A stretch of 64,000 nt of DNA, from NCBI RefSeq assembly GCF_035510375.1, contig NZ_DATKHG010000076.1; one strand, given 5' to 3'. The notes beneath the pieces are model-generated. The model made no database searches. It was given only the letters and a program-made list of their open reading frames with translations, and was not told where the DNA came from. This DNA comes from Paenibacillus_I sp035510375. GTDB lineage: Bacteria; Bacillota; Bacilli; Paenibacillales; Paenibacillaceae. The translations under genes and the position numbers were made by a program. Positions 52,514 through 60,928 of this stretch are shown piece by piece. Position 1 is the stretch's first letter. Each line of letters starts with the position of its first letter.

Positions 52514-53197
52514 ATGCCGGATGCGCCGATCGTTTGGAAGGACGAGGAATTGAGCCCTATTCGCGATAAAGTTTATGACTACATCAAGCAGGCGATTGTC
52601 AGCGGCGTATACAAGTCCGGCGAACGGATCGTCGAACGCGAGCTGGCGGACCAGCTGAACGTCAGCCGCACGCCGATTCGCGAAGCGCTGTTCCGCCTTG
52701 AATCGCAAGGCTTTGTGAAGACTTTGCCGCGCAAGGGCGTCGTCGTTTCCACGCTTTCGCCCGACGAGGTGGTCGAAATTTTTACCATTTTGTCCGCGCT
52801 GGAAAGCCTGGCCATGAAGCAGGCGGCGGTCAAGGCCGAGCCCGCTCACCGGGAGGAAATGAACCGCATCGCCGAGGAGATCGAGAAGGCGCTTGCACAG
52901 CCCGACGGCGACTATGACGATGAACGGTGGAGATTCCATTTTGCCATCAACGACGTCGTCTGCCGGGCGGCCAAAAGTCCCCGTCTCGCGGCTATGCTCG
53001 ACGGCTTGTCCGATTATATCCGTTCGTTCGTGCAGGTGGGCTACGATCTGCCGGGACGGAAGCGGAAAGCGACCGAGGAGCATCGGGACCTGATCAAGGC
53101 GGTGCGGGACGGCGAGGCGGATCTGGCCGAGCATTTAACGAAGATTCATGTCGAAAACTCCAAAAAGGCGTATTTGGAGGCGCTCAACAAACAATAA
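52514..53197 (+). CDS. GntR-family regulator, FadR/FCD subfamily
   Basis: 227 aa. The N-terminal winged helix is VYDYIKQAIVSGVYKSGERIVERELADQLNVSRTPIREALFRLESQGFVKTLPRKGVVV. The C-terminal FCD domain carries the usual metal/ligand His-Asp pattern (DDERWRFHFAINDVV, EEHRDLIKAVRDGEADLAEHL). FCD regulators bind organic acids and usually act as repressors on palindromes of TGGT-Nx-ACCA type, which fits the TTGGTATACAATATACCAA sites found upstream of five transcription units here. I infer it is the regulator of the island. The next gene, a ferredoxin, follows closely and is probably co-transcribed. Confidence 0.93.
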   Translation: MPDAPIVWKDEELSPIRDKVYDYIKQAIVSGVYKSGERIVERELADQLNVSRTPIREALFRLESQGFVKTLPRKGVVVSTLSPDEVVEIFTILSALESLAMKQAAVKAEPAHREEMNRIAEEIEKALAQPDGDYDDERWRFHFAINDVVCRAAKSPRLAAMLDGLSDYIRSFVQVGYDLPGRKRKATEEHRDLIKAVRDGEADLAEHLTKIHVENSKKAYLEALNKQ

Positions 53198-53239
53198 GTC
53201 CCATAGCGGCGGAGGCTTGCGCTGCGGATGGAGGTTTCC

Positions 53240-53524
53240 ATGCCCAATATTACCCTGCATCAGAACGGACAAGTGCACCGGCAGGAAGTGGCGCCGAACA
53301 GCAATCTCGTCGTGCTCGCCGGCATTAAGAAATTCCCGAACCTCAGATACGGGTGCGGCATGGGGAAGTGTACGAGATGCAAGGTCAAAGTGCTGTCCGG
53401 CGCAGACGGACTTCCGGAGCCGAATTGGAAGGAAAACAAAATGCTCGGCGAGAGGCTGAACGACGGGTACCGCCTTGCGTGCCAATTGTATATAACGAAC
53501 GATTTGGAGATAAGCCAGGAATAG
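53240..53524 (+). CDS. 2Fe-2S ferredoxin
   Basis: 94 aa from the ATG at 53240 (GGAGG at 53230-53234, 5 nt before it). Cluster ligands are in CGMGKCTRC (C-x4-C-x2-C) with the distal Cys in RLACQLYI. It resembles the ferredoxin at 37005 in size and layout. As a soluble one-electron carrier it could reduce the diiron oxidase, which lacks its own reductase. A RidA-family gene follows after 47 nt. Confidence 0.88.
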   Translation: MPNITLHQNGQVHRQEVAPNSNLVVLAGIKKFPNLRYGCGMGKCTRCKVKVLSGADGLPEPNWKENKMLGERLNDGYRLACQLYITNDLEISQE

Positions 53525-53571
53525 ACCCGTACGTCATCCCGGATGCGCCGAGATGCGCAAGGAGGAACCAC

Positions 53572-54048
53572 ATGGAGCCGTTCGTACAGGCGAAAGCCGA
53601 ACAAAGGCTGGAACAGCTCGGACTGGCGATTGACGCGGCGCCCGTGCCGACCGGACATTATGCGCCTTTCACGACGGTTGAGCCGCTGCTTTATCTAAGC
53701 GGGGTCACGCCGAAATCCGGCGGCAAGCTGGTGTTTAAAGGGACGGTAGGGCTGGATCTGACCAAAGAGGAAGGCTATCGCGCGGCCAGGCAATGCGCGG
53801 TCAATCAGCTTGCCGCGATCCGCTCGGCGCTCGGCAGCCTGGACAGGGTGACGGGAATCGTCAAGGTCACCGGGTTCATCCGCTCGGCGGCCGACTTCGA
53901 GGAGCTTCCCTACGTGCTGAACGGCGCGTCGGACCTGCTGGCGGAGGTTTTCGGCGACCGCGGCATCCACGCCAGGTCCGCGATCGGCGCAGCGGCGCTG
54001 CCAGGCGGCGCCGCCGTTGAAGTGGAAATGATCGTGCGTTACGCGTAA
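53572..54048 (+). CDS. RidA/YjgF/Rid family protein
   Basis: 158 aa from the ATG at 53572 with AGGAGG 6 nt upstream; the longer frame is a shadow. The sequence PVPTGHYAPFTTVEPLLYLSGVTPKSGGKLVFKGTVGLDLTKEEGYRAARQCAVNQLAAIRSALGSLDRV belongs to the Rid superfamily. The conserved Arg of imine deaminases is not at the expected place (IHARSAIGAAALPGGAAVEVEMIVRYA carries R near it), so it may belong to a later Rid subgroup. Rid proteins hydrolyse reactive imines and enamines. That fits a pathway oxidising an amine. Confidence 0.9.
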   Translation: MEPFVQAKAEQRLEQLGLAIDAAPVPTGHYAPFTTVEPLLYLSGVTPKSGGKLVFKGTVGLDLTKEEGYRAARQCAVNQLAAIRSALGSLDRVTGIVKVTGFIRSAADFEELPYVLNGASDLLAEVFGDRGIHARSAIGAAALPGGAAVEVEMIVRYA

Positions 54049-54091
54049 CCGGGATTTTCTTATTTCATTCGAGAAGCGGAGGTAATCGAAC

Positions 54092-54391
54092 ATGAGCGAA
54101 TACGTTTTGCTGTCTACCACGGACCGTTACCGGACGGTCACCGACAATCCGAATCTGGAGAAGGTCGCCGATTACGAATACTATTTTTTCGGCAAGAAGA
54201 AGACGACGTTCTCCATATGCAAAATCAAGAGCCAGGACGCCCGGATTCTGATCCAGGGCGTGGCGGAGGTGTTTCCGGACAACAGCATTCCGCTCAAGGT
54301 ATTTCCGAAGTTCGGCTCCACTTCGGAAATCGAGAAGGAAATCTATGAGCTGGACATCGACGAGGAAAACAAAATCGTCAAGGTCGGGTAA
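54092..54391 (+). CDS. Hypothetical 99-residue protein, last gene of the island operon
   Basis: 99 aa, soluble, charged (EYVLLSTTDRYRTVTDNPNLEKVADYEYYFFGKKKTTFSICKIKSQDARILIQGVAEVFPDN). CGGAGG precedes the ATG with good spacing, and a strong terminator follows the stop. I recognise no domain. Its place in the operon behind RidA and before the terminator suggests a role in the same pathway. Confidence 0.75.
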   Translation: MSEYVLLSTTDRYRTVTDNPNLEKVADYEYYFFGKKKTTFSICKIKSQDARILIQGVAEVFPDNSIPLKVFPKFGSTSEIEKEIYELDIDEENKIVKVG

Positions 54392-54419
54392 CGCCGTGCG
54401 ATCCCGCCGGGACAGGAAG

Positions 54420-54452
54420 GGCCGGTCGTCCAACGGGACGCCCGGCCTTTTT
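54420..54452 (+). terminator. Rho-independent terminator ending the GntR-ferredoxin-Rid operon
   Basis: GGCCGGTCGTCC (54420-54431) pairs with GGACGCCCGGCC (54436-54447) with one mismatch and a 4-nt loop, followed by TTTTT. It marks the right end of the catabolic island. Confidence 0.88.
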
Positions 54453-54729
54453 CGTTTATAAAGCCAGATTTTATATCCTTACGGGATCCCCGAAAAGTAA
54501 TATCCAAAGTTACATTGATGCAAGTCGAAGATGAGCGACCACGAGAAAGGTGTTGATTCCCGTCATATGAAAGATTGTCGCGCTGATGTGAATACATTCG
54601 AGAGGATCATCCATTGTCATTCCATTCACCTGCGATTGTGTTAATATCGTACAGAAAACGCTAATAGCATCCTCATTAATGTAAGCGATTTTATTATAAT
54701 CTCAATTTATGAGTTAAACAACATCCTCG

Positions 54730-54810
54730 AATTTGTATACGCTTAGAGTCGAACTGCAAAGAGCCGACAAAGTCACCGATGTTTACGAACAGCCCTTCGG
54801 CGTCAGACCA
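54730..54810 (+). pseudogene. Relic of a GH2 beta-glucuronidase gene
   Basis: These 27 codons read NLYTLRVELQRADKVTDVYE followed by QPFGVRP. They align with residues in intact uidA (YLYTLKVELIKDGQVVDVYE then QPFGVRT, nt about 59740-59817). The nucleotide sequences differ substantially, so this is not a recent copy of the local uidA but the remains of another GH2 gene. Nothing else of that gene is left. Confidence 0.8.
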
Positions 54811-54814
54811 AAAG

Positions 54815-54946
54815 CTAATTTGGATGAAAGAGGAACGTCCGGATTTGTTCGGAACGACACATCAATTCGTCGCAATTAAAGAATCTGGCCGGCTTTTAAA
54901 AAGCTCCATGAGAGAGTTGGACGAATTGCAGCCTCATTCATCGTAA
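54815..54946 (+). pseudogene. Probable relic of an FGGY sugar kinase (gluconokinase-like)
   Basis: The frame reads LIWMKEERPDLFGTTHQFVA then IKE before it diverges, ending in a TAA. K-x-x-W-x-x-x-E-x-P-(D/E)-(L/I) followed by a F/Y-x-x-IKE is the pattern of FGGY kinases such as GntK around the sugar-binding region. The remaining residues (SGRLLKSSMRELDELQPHSS) do not continue the kinase. The fragment directly abuts the GH2 relic, so a deletion joined the two. Confidence 0.5.
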
Positions 54947-54971
54947 ATCCATTAAGTAGAGGAGGGTGGAA

Positions 54972-55784
54972 ATGCAGGAGAAATACCGTCAACTTCAGGA
55001 AATTTTTAGGGAAATGGAATCCGTCGTAGTGGCGTTCTCTGGCGGCGTTGACAGTACCTTTTTGCTTTACGCGGCGTTGGATACGCTCGGCAAGGAACGG
55101 GTTTTGGCCGTCACGGCGGATTCGGAAACGTATCCTTCCGAGGAGCTTGAAGAGGCCCGCTCGCTGGCGCTCGACCTTGGAGCGAATCACGCGGTGATTG
55201 AAACCTCCGAGCTGGAGATTCCCGGATACCGGGAAAACAACCGGAACCGATGCTATTTTTGCAAGCAGAGCCTATTCGGGCATCTGGAGCCGTTTGTTCA
55301 AGACGGGACATACAAGTATATTGTCTATGGGTTGATCACGGATGATATGAATGAATTCAGGCCGGGCGTTAGAGCGGCCAAAGAACGAGGCGTCCGAGGT
55401 CCGTTGAAGGAAGCGGGGCTTTTCAAAGAGGAAATCCGGGCGCTTTCCCGTGAAGCCGGGCTTGCTACTTGGGATAAACCGTCGTTTGCCTGTTTATCAT
55501 CCCGGATCGCCTATGGCGAGACGATTACAATCGAGAAGCTGGGCCGGGTGGGGGAAGCCGAACGTTACATCCGGTCGCTCGGCATCCGGCAGGTCAGGGT
55601 CAGGACACACGGCGAAATCGCCAGGATCGAAGTCGAGCCAGCTGCCATGGCATTGATGGTGCCGTACGCCTCGAAGATTTCGGAGAAGCTGAAGGCCCTC
55701 GGATTTCTTTACGTGGCTATGGACCTCACCGGTTACAAGAGCGGCAGCATGAATCGAGTGTTGGAGAGAGAGGACGTCGTCTGA
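54972..55784 (+). CDS. larE: LarE, ATP-dependent sulfur transferase for the nickel-pincer cofactor
   Basis: 270 aa from ATG 54972, with GGAGGG about 5 nt upstream. The N-terminal PP-loop AFSGGVDSTFLL binds ATP. The donor Cys174 lies in DKPSFACLSSRI, equivalent to Cys176 of the Lactiplantibacillus enzyme, which gives up its own sulfur. RCYFCK at 93-98 is a conserved family element. LarE adenylates and thiolates the pyridinium-3,5-biscarboxylate mononucleotide made by LarB. Its stop overlaps the larB start (TGATG), so the genes are coupled. Order here is larE-larB-larC. Confidence 0.93.
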   Translation: MQEKYRQLQEIFREMESVVVAFSGGVDSTFLLYAALDTLGKERVLAVTADSETYPSEELEEARSLALDLGANHAVIETSELEIPGYRENNRNRCYFCKQSLFGHLEPFVQDGTYKYIVYGLITDDMNEFRPGVRAAKERGVRGPLKEAGLFKEEIRALSREAGLATWDKPSFACLSSRIAYGETITIEKLGRVGEAERYIRSLGIRQVRVRTHGEIARIEVEPAAMALMVPYASKISEKLKALGFLYVAMDLTGYKSGSMNRVLEREDVV

Positions 55785-56464
55785 TGCAAGGCTTCGAGGA
55801 TATGGAATTTTGCAAGCTCGACGTGGCACGCGAAGAGAGAACGGGTTTTCCGGAAATCGTCTTCGGGCTCGGCAAGACGGTGGCTCAGGTGGAAGCAATC
55901 TTTGCCCGGCTCGTTGAGGTTCATGGCAGAGCACTGGTGACAAGAGCGACCGGAGAGATGGCCGAGCGGGTTGCCAAGGCGTTTCCGGACGCGGAGTATG
56001 ACGAGGTTTCCAGATTGATCCGTCTCGGAAGCGTCCCCCGCAAACTTCCAGGCAAGGTTGCGGTGCTGACCGGCGGGACTTCCGATATTCCCGTAGCGGA
56101 GGAAGCGGCGGGCACGGCCGAATGGATGGGATGCGAAGTGGACCGCATCTATGACGTCGGGGTCGCCGGGATCGACCGCTTGTTGGCCCACAAAGACCGG
56201 ATCCGGAAAGCATCCGTCGTTATCGCGGTGGCCGGGATGGAGGGGGCGTTGGCCAGCGTTACAGGTGGACTTGTTCGGCGTCCAGTCATCGGGGTGCCGA
56301 CCTCCGTCGGTTACGGCGCCAATCTTCAAGGATTGACGACGATGCTGGCGATGATGACGTCCTGCGCATCGGGTATAACGGTTGTCAACATCGACAATGG
56401 CTTCGGAGCCGCCTACCATGCGGCGGTGATCCTTCAACTCGTGGCGGAGGCGCGTACAGAATGA
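55784..56464 (+). CDS. larB: LarB, pyridinium-3,5-biscarboxylic acid mononucleotide synthase
   Basis: 226 aa. The C-terminal half has the PurE-like AIR-carboxylase fold (VAVLTGGTSDIPVAEEAAGTAEWMG..., VAGMEGALASVTGGLVRRPVIGVPTSVGYGANLQGLTTMLAMMTSCASGITVVNIDNGFGAAYHA). LarB carboxylates and hydrolyses nicotinate adenine dinucleotide as the first step of nickel-pincer nucleotide synthesis. Start and stop overlap larE and larC respectively (ATGA type), so the three form one translation-coupled unit. Length is close to the family norm and no defect is visible. Confidence 0.93.
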   Translation: MQGFEDMEFCKLDVAREERTGFPEIVFGLGKTVAQVEAIFARLVEVHGRALVTRATGEMAERVAKAFPDAEYDEVSRLIRLGSVPRKLPGKVAVLTGGTSDIPVAEEAAGTAEWMGCEVDRIYDVGVAGIDRLLAHKDRIRKASVVIAVAGMEGALASVTGGLVRRPVIGVPTSVGYGANLQGLTTMLAMMTSCASGITVVNIDNGFGAAYHAAVILQLVAEARTE

Positions 56465-57537
56465 AAACACTCTACTTGGATTGCGTCTCGGGAATCGCGG
56501 GGGACATGGCGTTGTCCGCTCTGGTGGAACTCGGGGCGGATCCCGATTACATCCGCCGCCATTTATCGGAGCTGCCGATCGAGCCGTTCACAATGGAATT
56601 TGTACCGGTTGTCCGCAAGGGGATATCGGCGAAATGGCTGAAATTAACTTTTGAGGAACAAAATTCGCAGCCTAAGGACCATGACGATCATCACCATGAT
56701 CATGATCACCATCACCATGATCACCATGATCATGATCACCATCACCATGATCATAGTCACCATCATCACTATTACAATGATCACGGACATGCCCACGTGC
56801 ATCGTAAAGCATCGGACATTCTGCAAATGATCGAAGCATCCGGCCTGCCTCCAAGAGTAAAAGCTCGAAGCCTTTCCATCTTCAAGGTGATCGCGCTAGC
56901 CGAAGGGAAAATCCATGGCATCGATCCCTCCGCCGTCCATTTTCACGAGGTTGGCGCGATGGACTCCATCTTGGACATTATCGGGGTGTGCCTGGCATTG
57001 GAGAGTCTTCAAATTGACGAAATCCTCGTATCCCCCGTGCCGGTCGGTTCCGGCAGGGTACGAATGGCGCATGGCGTGTATCCGATTCCGGCTCCGGCTA
57101 CGGCGGAGATCCTGTTGGGGGTCCCTTTGTCTTCCTTCACCGCCACGGGCGAACTAACCACGCCGACGGGAGCAGGGATCGTGAAGGCGCTTGCGGCCGG
57201 GTTTGGTCCATTGCCGGAAGGCACAATCGAGCGGATCGGTTACGGTGCCGGCACCAAGGATTTCGACCATCCCAACGTGTTAAGGGCCATGCTGCTTAAA
57301 CGGGATATACCTGCGGCGGTTCCGACGGAAACGATAACTGTGCTGGAAACGCAGGTGGACGATGGATGCGGCCCGGGCAGCCCGTACTTCCGGAGTTCCG
57401 CTGAATACCGTATACCGAGAGGTGTACAGGCGATTGGATTGGACCACTTGATGGGCAAAGCGATCGGACTTACTTTGATTTTCATGGCCATTCTTTTGCT
57501 CGTTACAAGGGGCGGGTATAACGCCTGGATGCGGTAA
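56461..57537 (+). pseudogene. larC: larC with internal deletion and frameshift (nickel insertion protein)
   Basis: The frame codes for 358 aa. Residues 1-301 are normal LarC: LYLDCVSGIAGDMALSALVELG, a His/Asp-rich loop at about 74-113, VHFHEVGAMDSILDIIG and GELTTPTGAGIVKAL, up to VLETQVDD. The usual continuation (about 100 residues including the GALDV...MKKNRP region) is absent. In the +1 frame from 57362 the sequence reads MDAARAARTSGVPLNTVYRE and so on to a TGA at 57449, which matches the family's extreme C-terminus (A-x-x-x-G-V-P-L-x-x-V-Y-x-E). So a deletion has fused both ends out of frame. In some species LarC is made from two ORFs by programmed frameshift, but that would not restore the missing block. 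LarC is CTP-dependent; this product is unlikely to insert nickel. Confidence 0.8.
57451..57537 (+). CDS. 28-residue hydrophobic ORF overlapping the larC end
   Basis: MGKAIGLTLIFMAILLLVTR... begins with an ATG overlapping the TGA that ends the displaced larC tail (TGATG) and stops at two TAA codons. The overlap is typical of operon coupling, so this may be the surviving start of a following membrane-protein gene that was lost. It is also the in-frame end of the larC N-terminal frame. Too short to identify. Confidence 0.3.
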   Translation: MGKAIGLTLIFMAILLLVTRGGYNAWMR

Positions 57538-57587
57538 TAAGCGCGAGTTTTGGATATAAAAGCGGTTCACCGGAAGGTGGACTGTTT

Positions 57588-58871
57588 TTATTTATGCTTT
57601 CGTTTATTATCTGCGCTGTCCATCCTATTTATACGGCTCGCGTCGGAATTTCGAAATTCCGAGGGGGTGATTCCCTCCAGCTTTTTGAATATGCGAGTGA
57701 AGTAACCGGCATCATCAAATCCAACGTGTCCGGCGATCCATCCGATTGAGGCACGGTCTGTTTTTAGAAGTATTTTAGCTTCTTCTATCCGTCGTTTTTG
57801 TTGGTAATCGGTAAGGGTCATTCCTGTTTCTTTCTTGAATTGTCTCGACAAATGTGCCGGATGTACGTGGCAATGTTCAGAAAGATGGCCTAGATTCAAT
57901 GGTTTGCTGAAGTGAACCGCAATATATTCTGACGCTTTTTGAACTAAAGGCGAATATCCGGAAACGGCACGATGACGTACCAAATCGCAATATTCGTCGC
58001 ACATTACGGCGATTAGATGATTGAGCGAATCGATGGTATCGGACCGTTCGATTTGCTTGGAGAATTTCTCGGAAATTTGATGAAGGAAGAATGGTTGGAC
58101 CTTTCCTTTTTCTGCCGCGATTCGCAGGAGTGTATTTAAAACGACCATTAAATTTTTCATCGCCCTAACCGGTTGGTTGGGAAACCTTTCGGAGAAATCA
58201 AACAAATTTTTCGTTTTTGAAAAGATTTCTTTTAGCCTTGCTTTATCGCCCTGCTCAACGGCCCACATCATTTCTTTTTCCATTTTATAACGCAATTCGA
58301 TTAAATCGATATAGGTTTCATCAGTTTGTTGCAACATAAGTTCGATATTCTTCTGCTGAGATGATACCGGCGGATTTTCATGGGTACCCAATATCCGAAG
58401 GGAGGTCTGGCGGATGGAACCTGCCCGGTCCAGGATATTGGCCAAACTCTGAAGTTTGGATCTGCTGATCAGTTTTAAACCGCGGTAAAATGCCTCCAAT
58501 TCAATAAGTTTTTGTTGATTGATTTTGAATTTTGTATGGAATCTATTCGTATCAGGCACTTGCATTAAGAAAGGACCGTTAATTAATATCTTCGTTTGTT
58601 CCCCATTGCTCTGGAATGGTCTGGCTACGTAGGAAAATCCCCATTCATTGGTGTACATGCAGCATTCCTTGGGGGATCGCTTTGCTTCTTTGCTAAGGAA
58701 GAGGAAGTCTTTCCGCTGCACCTCGAGCATAAATTCCGGCAAAGGATCACGCTCATGCACCAAATGGAGAGAACCGTTGTTGTTCAATACGACCGTATTG
58801 ATATCTGTCAAGCGAAAAATCGTCAGGCTGACGGTTGTTAATGGAAGAGTCTGAATGGTCATCTTGATCAT
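57588..58871 (-). CDS. AraC-family transcriptional regulator
   Basis: 427 aa. The C-terminal 100 residues are a double helix-turn-helix (LNLGHLSEHCHVHPAHLSRQFKKETGMTLTDYQQKRRIEEAKILLKTDRASIGWIAGHVGFDDAGYFTRIFKKLEGITPSEFRN). The N-terminal 320 residues have no receiver domain and no membrane segment. They include a charged helical region (about 190-240) like that of YesS/YesN-type regulators without the phosphorylation site. It is divergent from uidA across 122 nt containing the inverted repeat ATTGTC-CC-GACAAT (58889-58902), a likely site for it. It probably activates uidA and uidB in response to a glucuronide or glucuronate. Confidence 0.9.
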   Translation of the reverse strand: MIKMTIQTLPLTTVSLTIFRLTDINTVVLNNNGSLHLVHERDPLPEFMLEVQRKDFLFLSKEAKRSPKECCMYTNEWGFSYVARPFQSNGEQTKILINGPFLMQVPDTNRFHTKFKINQQKLIELEAFYRGLKLISRSKLQSLANILDRAGSIRQTSLRILGTHENPPVSSQQKNIELMLQQTDETYIDLIELRYKMEKEMMWAVEQGDKARLKEIFSKTKNLFDFSERFPNQPVRAMKNLMVVLNTLLRIAAEKGKVQPFFLHQISEKFSKQIERSDTIDSLNHLIAVMCDEYCDLVRHRAVSGYSPLVQKASEYIAVHFSKPLNLGHLSEHCHVHPAHLSRQFKKETGMTLTDYQQKRRIEEAKILLKTDRASIGWIAGHVGFDDAGYFTRIFKKLEGITPSEFRNSDASRINRMDSADNKRKHK

Positions 58872-58888
58872 CCTTATACCATGTTAAA

Positions 58889-58902
58889 ATTGTCCCGACA
58901 AT
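58889..58902. promoter_or_regulatory. Inverted repeat in the AraC-uidA divergent region
   Basis: ATTGTC-CC-GACAAT has perfect 6-bp arms and lies 18 nt upstream of the AraC-type gene start and about 90 nt before uidA. It is a candidate operator for one of the local regulators. The promoter of uidA itself is in the AT-rich stretch 58920-58975. Confidence 0.45.
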
Positions 58903-58993
58903 GCTATTTAAATTCTACTGTTTCATATCCCGTTATAAGTATAATCTTTGTTGTAGACATTTAAAATAAAAAATAAAAGGGGAGGCAGGGAAA

Positions 58994-60790
58994 ATGTTAT
59001 ATCCAATCTTTACGGAGTCCCGAGGAATTATAGATTTAAATGGGATTTGGAATTTTAAACTTGATTTTGGAAAGGGTTTTCAAGAAAAGTGGTATGAATC
59101 TCCACTTACCGACACCATAAATATGTCAGTTCCATCTTCTTTCAATGATGTAGGAGTGACTGCCGATATTCGCAATCATGTAGGCTGGGTGTGGTACGAA
59201 AGAAATTTTACGGTACCAAGCCTGCTTTTCTCAGAGCGAATTGTTTTGCGTTTCGGTTCCGCTACTCATAAGGCGAAGGTTTATGTGAACGGCGAGCTTG
59301 TTGTTGAACATCAAGGAGGATTCACTCCGTTCGAAGCCGAAATCAACCGATTTTTAACTGGCGGCAAAAACCGCTTAACAGTTGCTGTGAACAATATCGT
59401 GGATGAAAGCACGCTGCCTGTGGGAAATTATAGCGAGCAGGAAATCCCCGGCCTTGGTAAGGTCGTCAGAAACAGTCCGAATTTCGACTTCTTTAATTAT
59501 GCGGGTATCCATAGGCCGGTTAAGATTTATACTACACCTCACACTTACGTCAAGGATGTCACGGTCGTTACGGACTTCAAAGAAACGACGGGGAATGTTC
59601 GCTATGAGGTAGAGATCGCGGGAGAGGCACAGGTTAAGGCAAGGGTTATGGATGAATCGGGTGCTATCGTCGCGGAAAGCAGCGGTTTGTATGATACCAT
59701 CAGCATCAACGAAGTCAAACTGTGGGAGCCGTTGAACTCGTATCTTTATACCCTCAAGGTCGAGCTTATCAAAGATGGACAGGTTGTTGACGTTTATGAA
59801 CAGCCTTTCGGGGTTAGAACCGTTCAGGTGAAGGACGGTAAATTCCTGATCAATAATAAGCCTTTTTATTTTAAAGGCTTTGGGAAGCACGAAGATACTC
59901 CGATTCACGGCAGAGGCTTTGACGAAGCGGCCAACGTTCTCGATTTCCGTCTGATGAAATGGATTGGCGCCAATTCGTTCCGGACGTCCCATTATCCTTA
60001 TTCCGAAGAATTGATGCGACTGGCGGACAAAGAAGGCATCGTGGTCATCGACGAAACGCCGGCCGTCGGACTGCATCTGAACTTCATGATGATTTTCGGC
60101 GGGGAACGGAAGATCAATACATGGGAAAAATTGAAGACTAGCGAGCATCATCAGGATGTAATTCGCGAACTGATTGCCCGCGATAAAAATCATCCGTGTG
60201 TGGTCATGTGGTCCATCGCCAATGAACCGGCTTCCGAAGAAGAGGGAGCTTATGAGTATTTCAAGCCGCTGGTGGATTTGGCCAAAGAGATCGACCCGCA
60301 GAAAAGACCTGTAACTATCGTCACTCACCTTGGGTCGACTCCGGATATATGCAAGGTGGCCGAACTTGTCGATGTGCTTGCGTTAAACCGCTATTACGGT
60401 TGGTACGTACAAGGCGGAGATTTGGAGGTTGCCAAAATCAAGCTCCGCGAGGAATTTAACGGCTGGCAAAAGCGCTGCCCGGGCAAACCGATTATCATGA
60501 CCGAGTACGGCGCGGATACGGTTGCAGGATTGCACGATGTCGACCCCGTTATGTTTACCGAAGAGTACCAAGTGGAGTATCTGCGCGCCAACCATGAGGT
60601 CTTCGACGAATTCGACAACTTCGTCGGCGAACAGGTTTGGAATTTCGCAGATTTTAACACGAGCCAGGGAATCATACGGGTGCAAGGCAATAAGAAAGGG
60701 ATTTTTACGCGGGATCGTAAACCGAAATATGCAGCGCATGAACTGCGCAAAAGATGGCTTTCGATCCCCCAATACGGATATAAGCAATAA
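58994..60790 (+). CDS. uidA: Beta-glucuronidase, GH2
   Basis: 598 aa, cytoplasmic. The three GH2 domains are present: jelly roll to about 180, Ig-like 180-275, then the barrel. Acid/base Glu411 (SIANEPAS) and nucleophile Glu504 (IMTEYGAD) fall almost exactly at the positions of the E. coli enzyme (413 and 504). The N-x-K specificity element is seen in VQGNKKGIFTRDRKPK, which contacts the glucuronate carboxylate, so this is a true glucuronidase rather than a galactosidase. GGGGAGG precedes the ATG. A UidB-like symporter follows. It releases glucuronate from imported glucuronides. Confidence 0.97.
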   Translation: MLYPIFTESRGIIDLNGIWNFKLDFGKGFQEKWYESPLTDTINMSVPSSFNDVGVTADIRNHVGWVWYERNFTVPSLLFSERIVLRFGSATHKAKVYVNGELVVEHQGGFTPFEAEINRFLTGGKNRLTVAVNNIVDESTLPVGNYSEQEIPGLGKVVRNSPNFDFFNYAGIHRPVKIYTTPHTYVKDVTVVTDFKETTGNVRYEVEIAGEAQVKARVMDESGAIVAESSGLYDTISINEVKLWEPLNSYLYTLKVELIKDGQVVDVYEQPFGVRTVQVKDGKFLINNKPFYFKGFGKHEDTPIHGRGFDEAANVLDFRLMKWIGANSFRTSHYPYSEELMRLADKEGIVVIDETPAVGLHLNFMMIFGGERKINTWEKLKTSEHHQDVIRELIARDKNHPCVVMWSIANEPASEEEGAYEYFKPLVDLAKEIDPQKRPVTIVTHLGSTPDICKVAELVDVLALNRYYGWYVQGGDLEVAKIKLREEFNGWQKRCPGKPIIMTEYGADTVAGLHDVDPVMFTEEYQVEYLRANHEVFDEFDNFVGEQVWNFADFNTSQGIIRVQGNKKGIFTRDRKPKYAAHELRKRWLSIPQYGYKQ

Positions 60791-60820
60791 GGTTTGGCAG
60801 TAATTCGGCTTTTCTTGTCG

Positions 60821-60848
60821 GGGAGTCTGGATTGGAAGACAGACTCCC
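60821..60848 (+). other. Intercistronic hairpin between uidA and the symporter gene
   Basis: GGGAGTCTG (60821-60829) and CAGACTCCC (60840-60848) form a perfect 9-bp stem with a 10-nt loop. No T-run follows immediately, so it is more likely an RNA-stability or processing element than a terminator. Confidence 0.55.
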
Positions 60849-60876
60849 TACTGAAAAAATATTTTTCATCAGGTAA

Positions 60877-60891
60877 TTGCAAGCGATTTCA
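60877..60891. promoter_or_regulatory. cre site upstream of the symporter gene
   Basis: TTGCAAGCGATTTCA matches the Bacillus catabolite-responsive element consensus WTGNAANCGNWNNCA at every defined base. It lies 38 nt before the symporter start, so CcpA could repress transport independently of uidA. Confidence 0.7.
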
Positions 60892-60928
60892 TTTCAAGAA
60901 AAACAGCTAAGATATGGGGGCGTAAAAA

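Larger units (their letters stand above)
54453..54971. other. Gene-graveyard segment between the island and the lar genes
   Basis: About 520 nt with no intact gene. The left half is AT-rich and includes a near-cre sequence ATGTAAGCGATTTTA (54679-54693) and TATAAT (54695-54700), which may be a leftover promoter. The right half contains relics of a GH2 gene and an FGGY kinase gene (separate entries), then GAGGAGGG before larE. Confidence 0.6.

Noticed and set aside
56680..56790. Repeated CAT/GAT triplets that look like a microsatellite
   Set aside because: They encode the His/Asp-rich loop normal for LarC proteins, so they belong to the gene.
57362..57451. Programmed ribosomal frameshift in larC as in species with larC1/larC2
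   Set aside because: Shifting frame at this point would join the N-terminal part to only the last 25-30 residues and leave about 100 residues missing. A deletion explains the sequence better.
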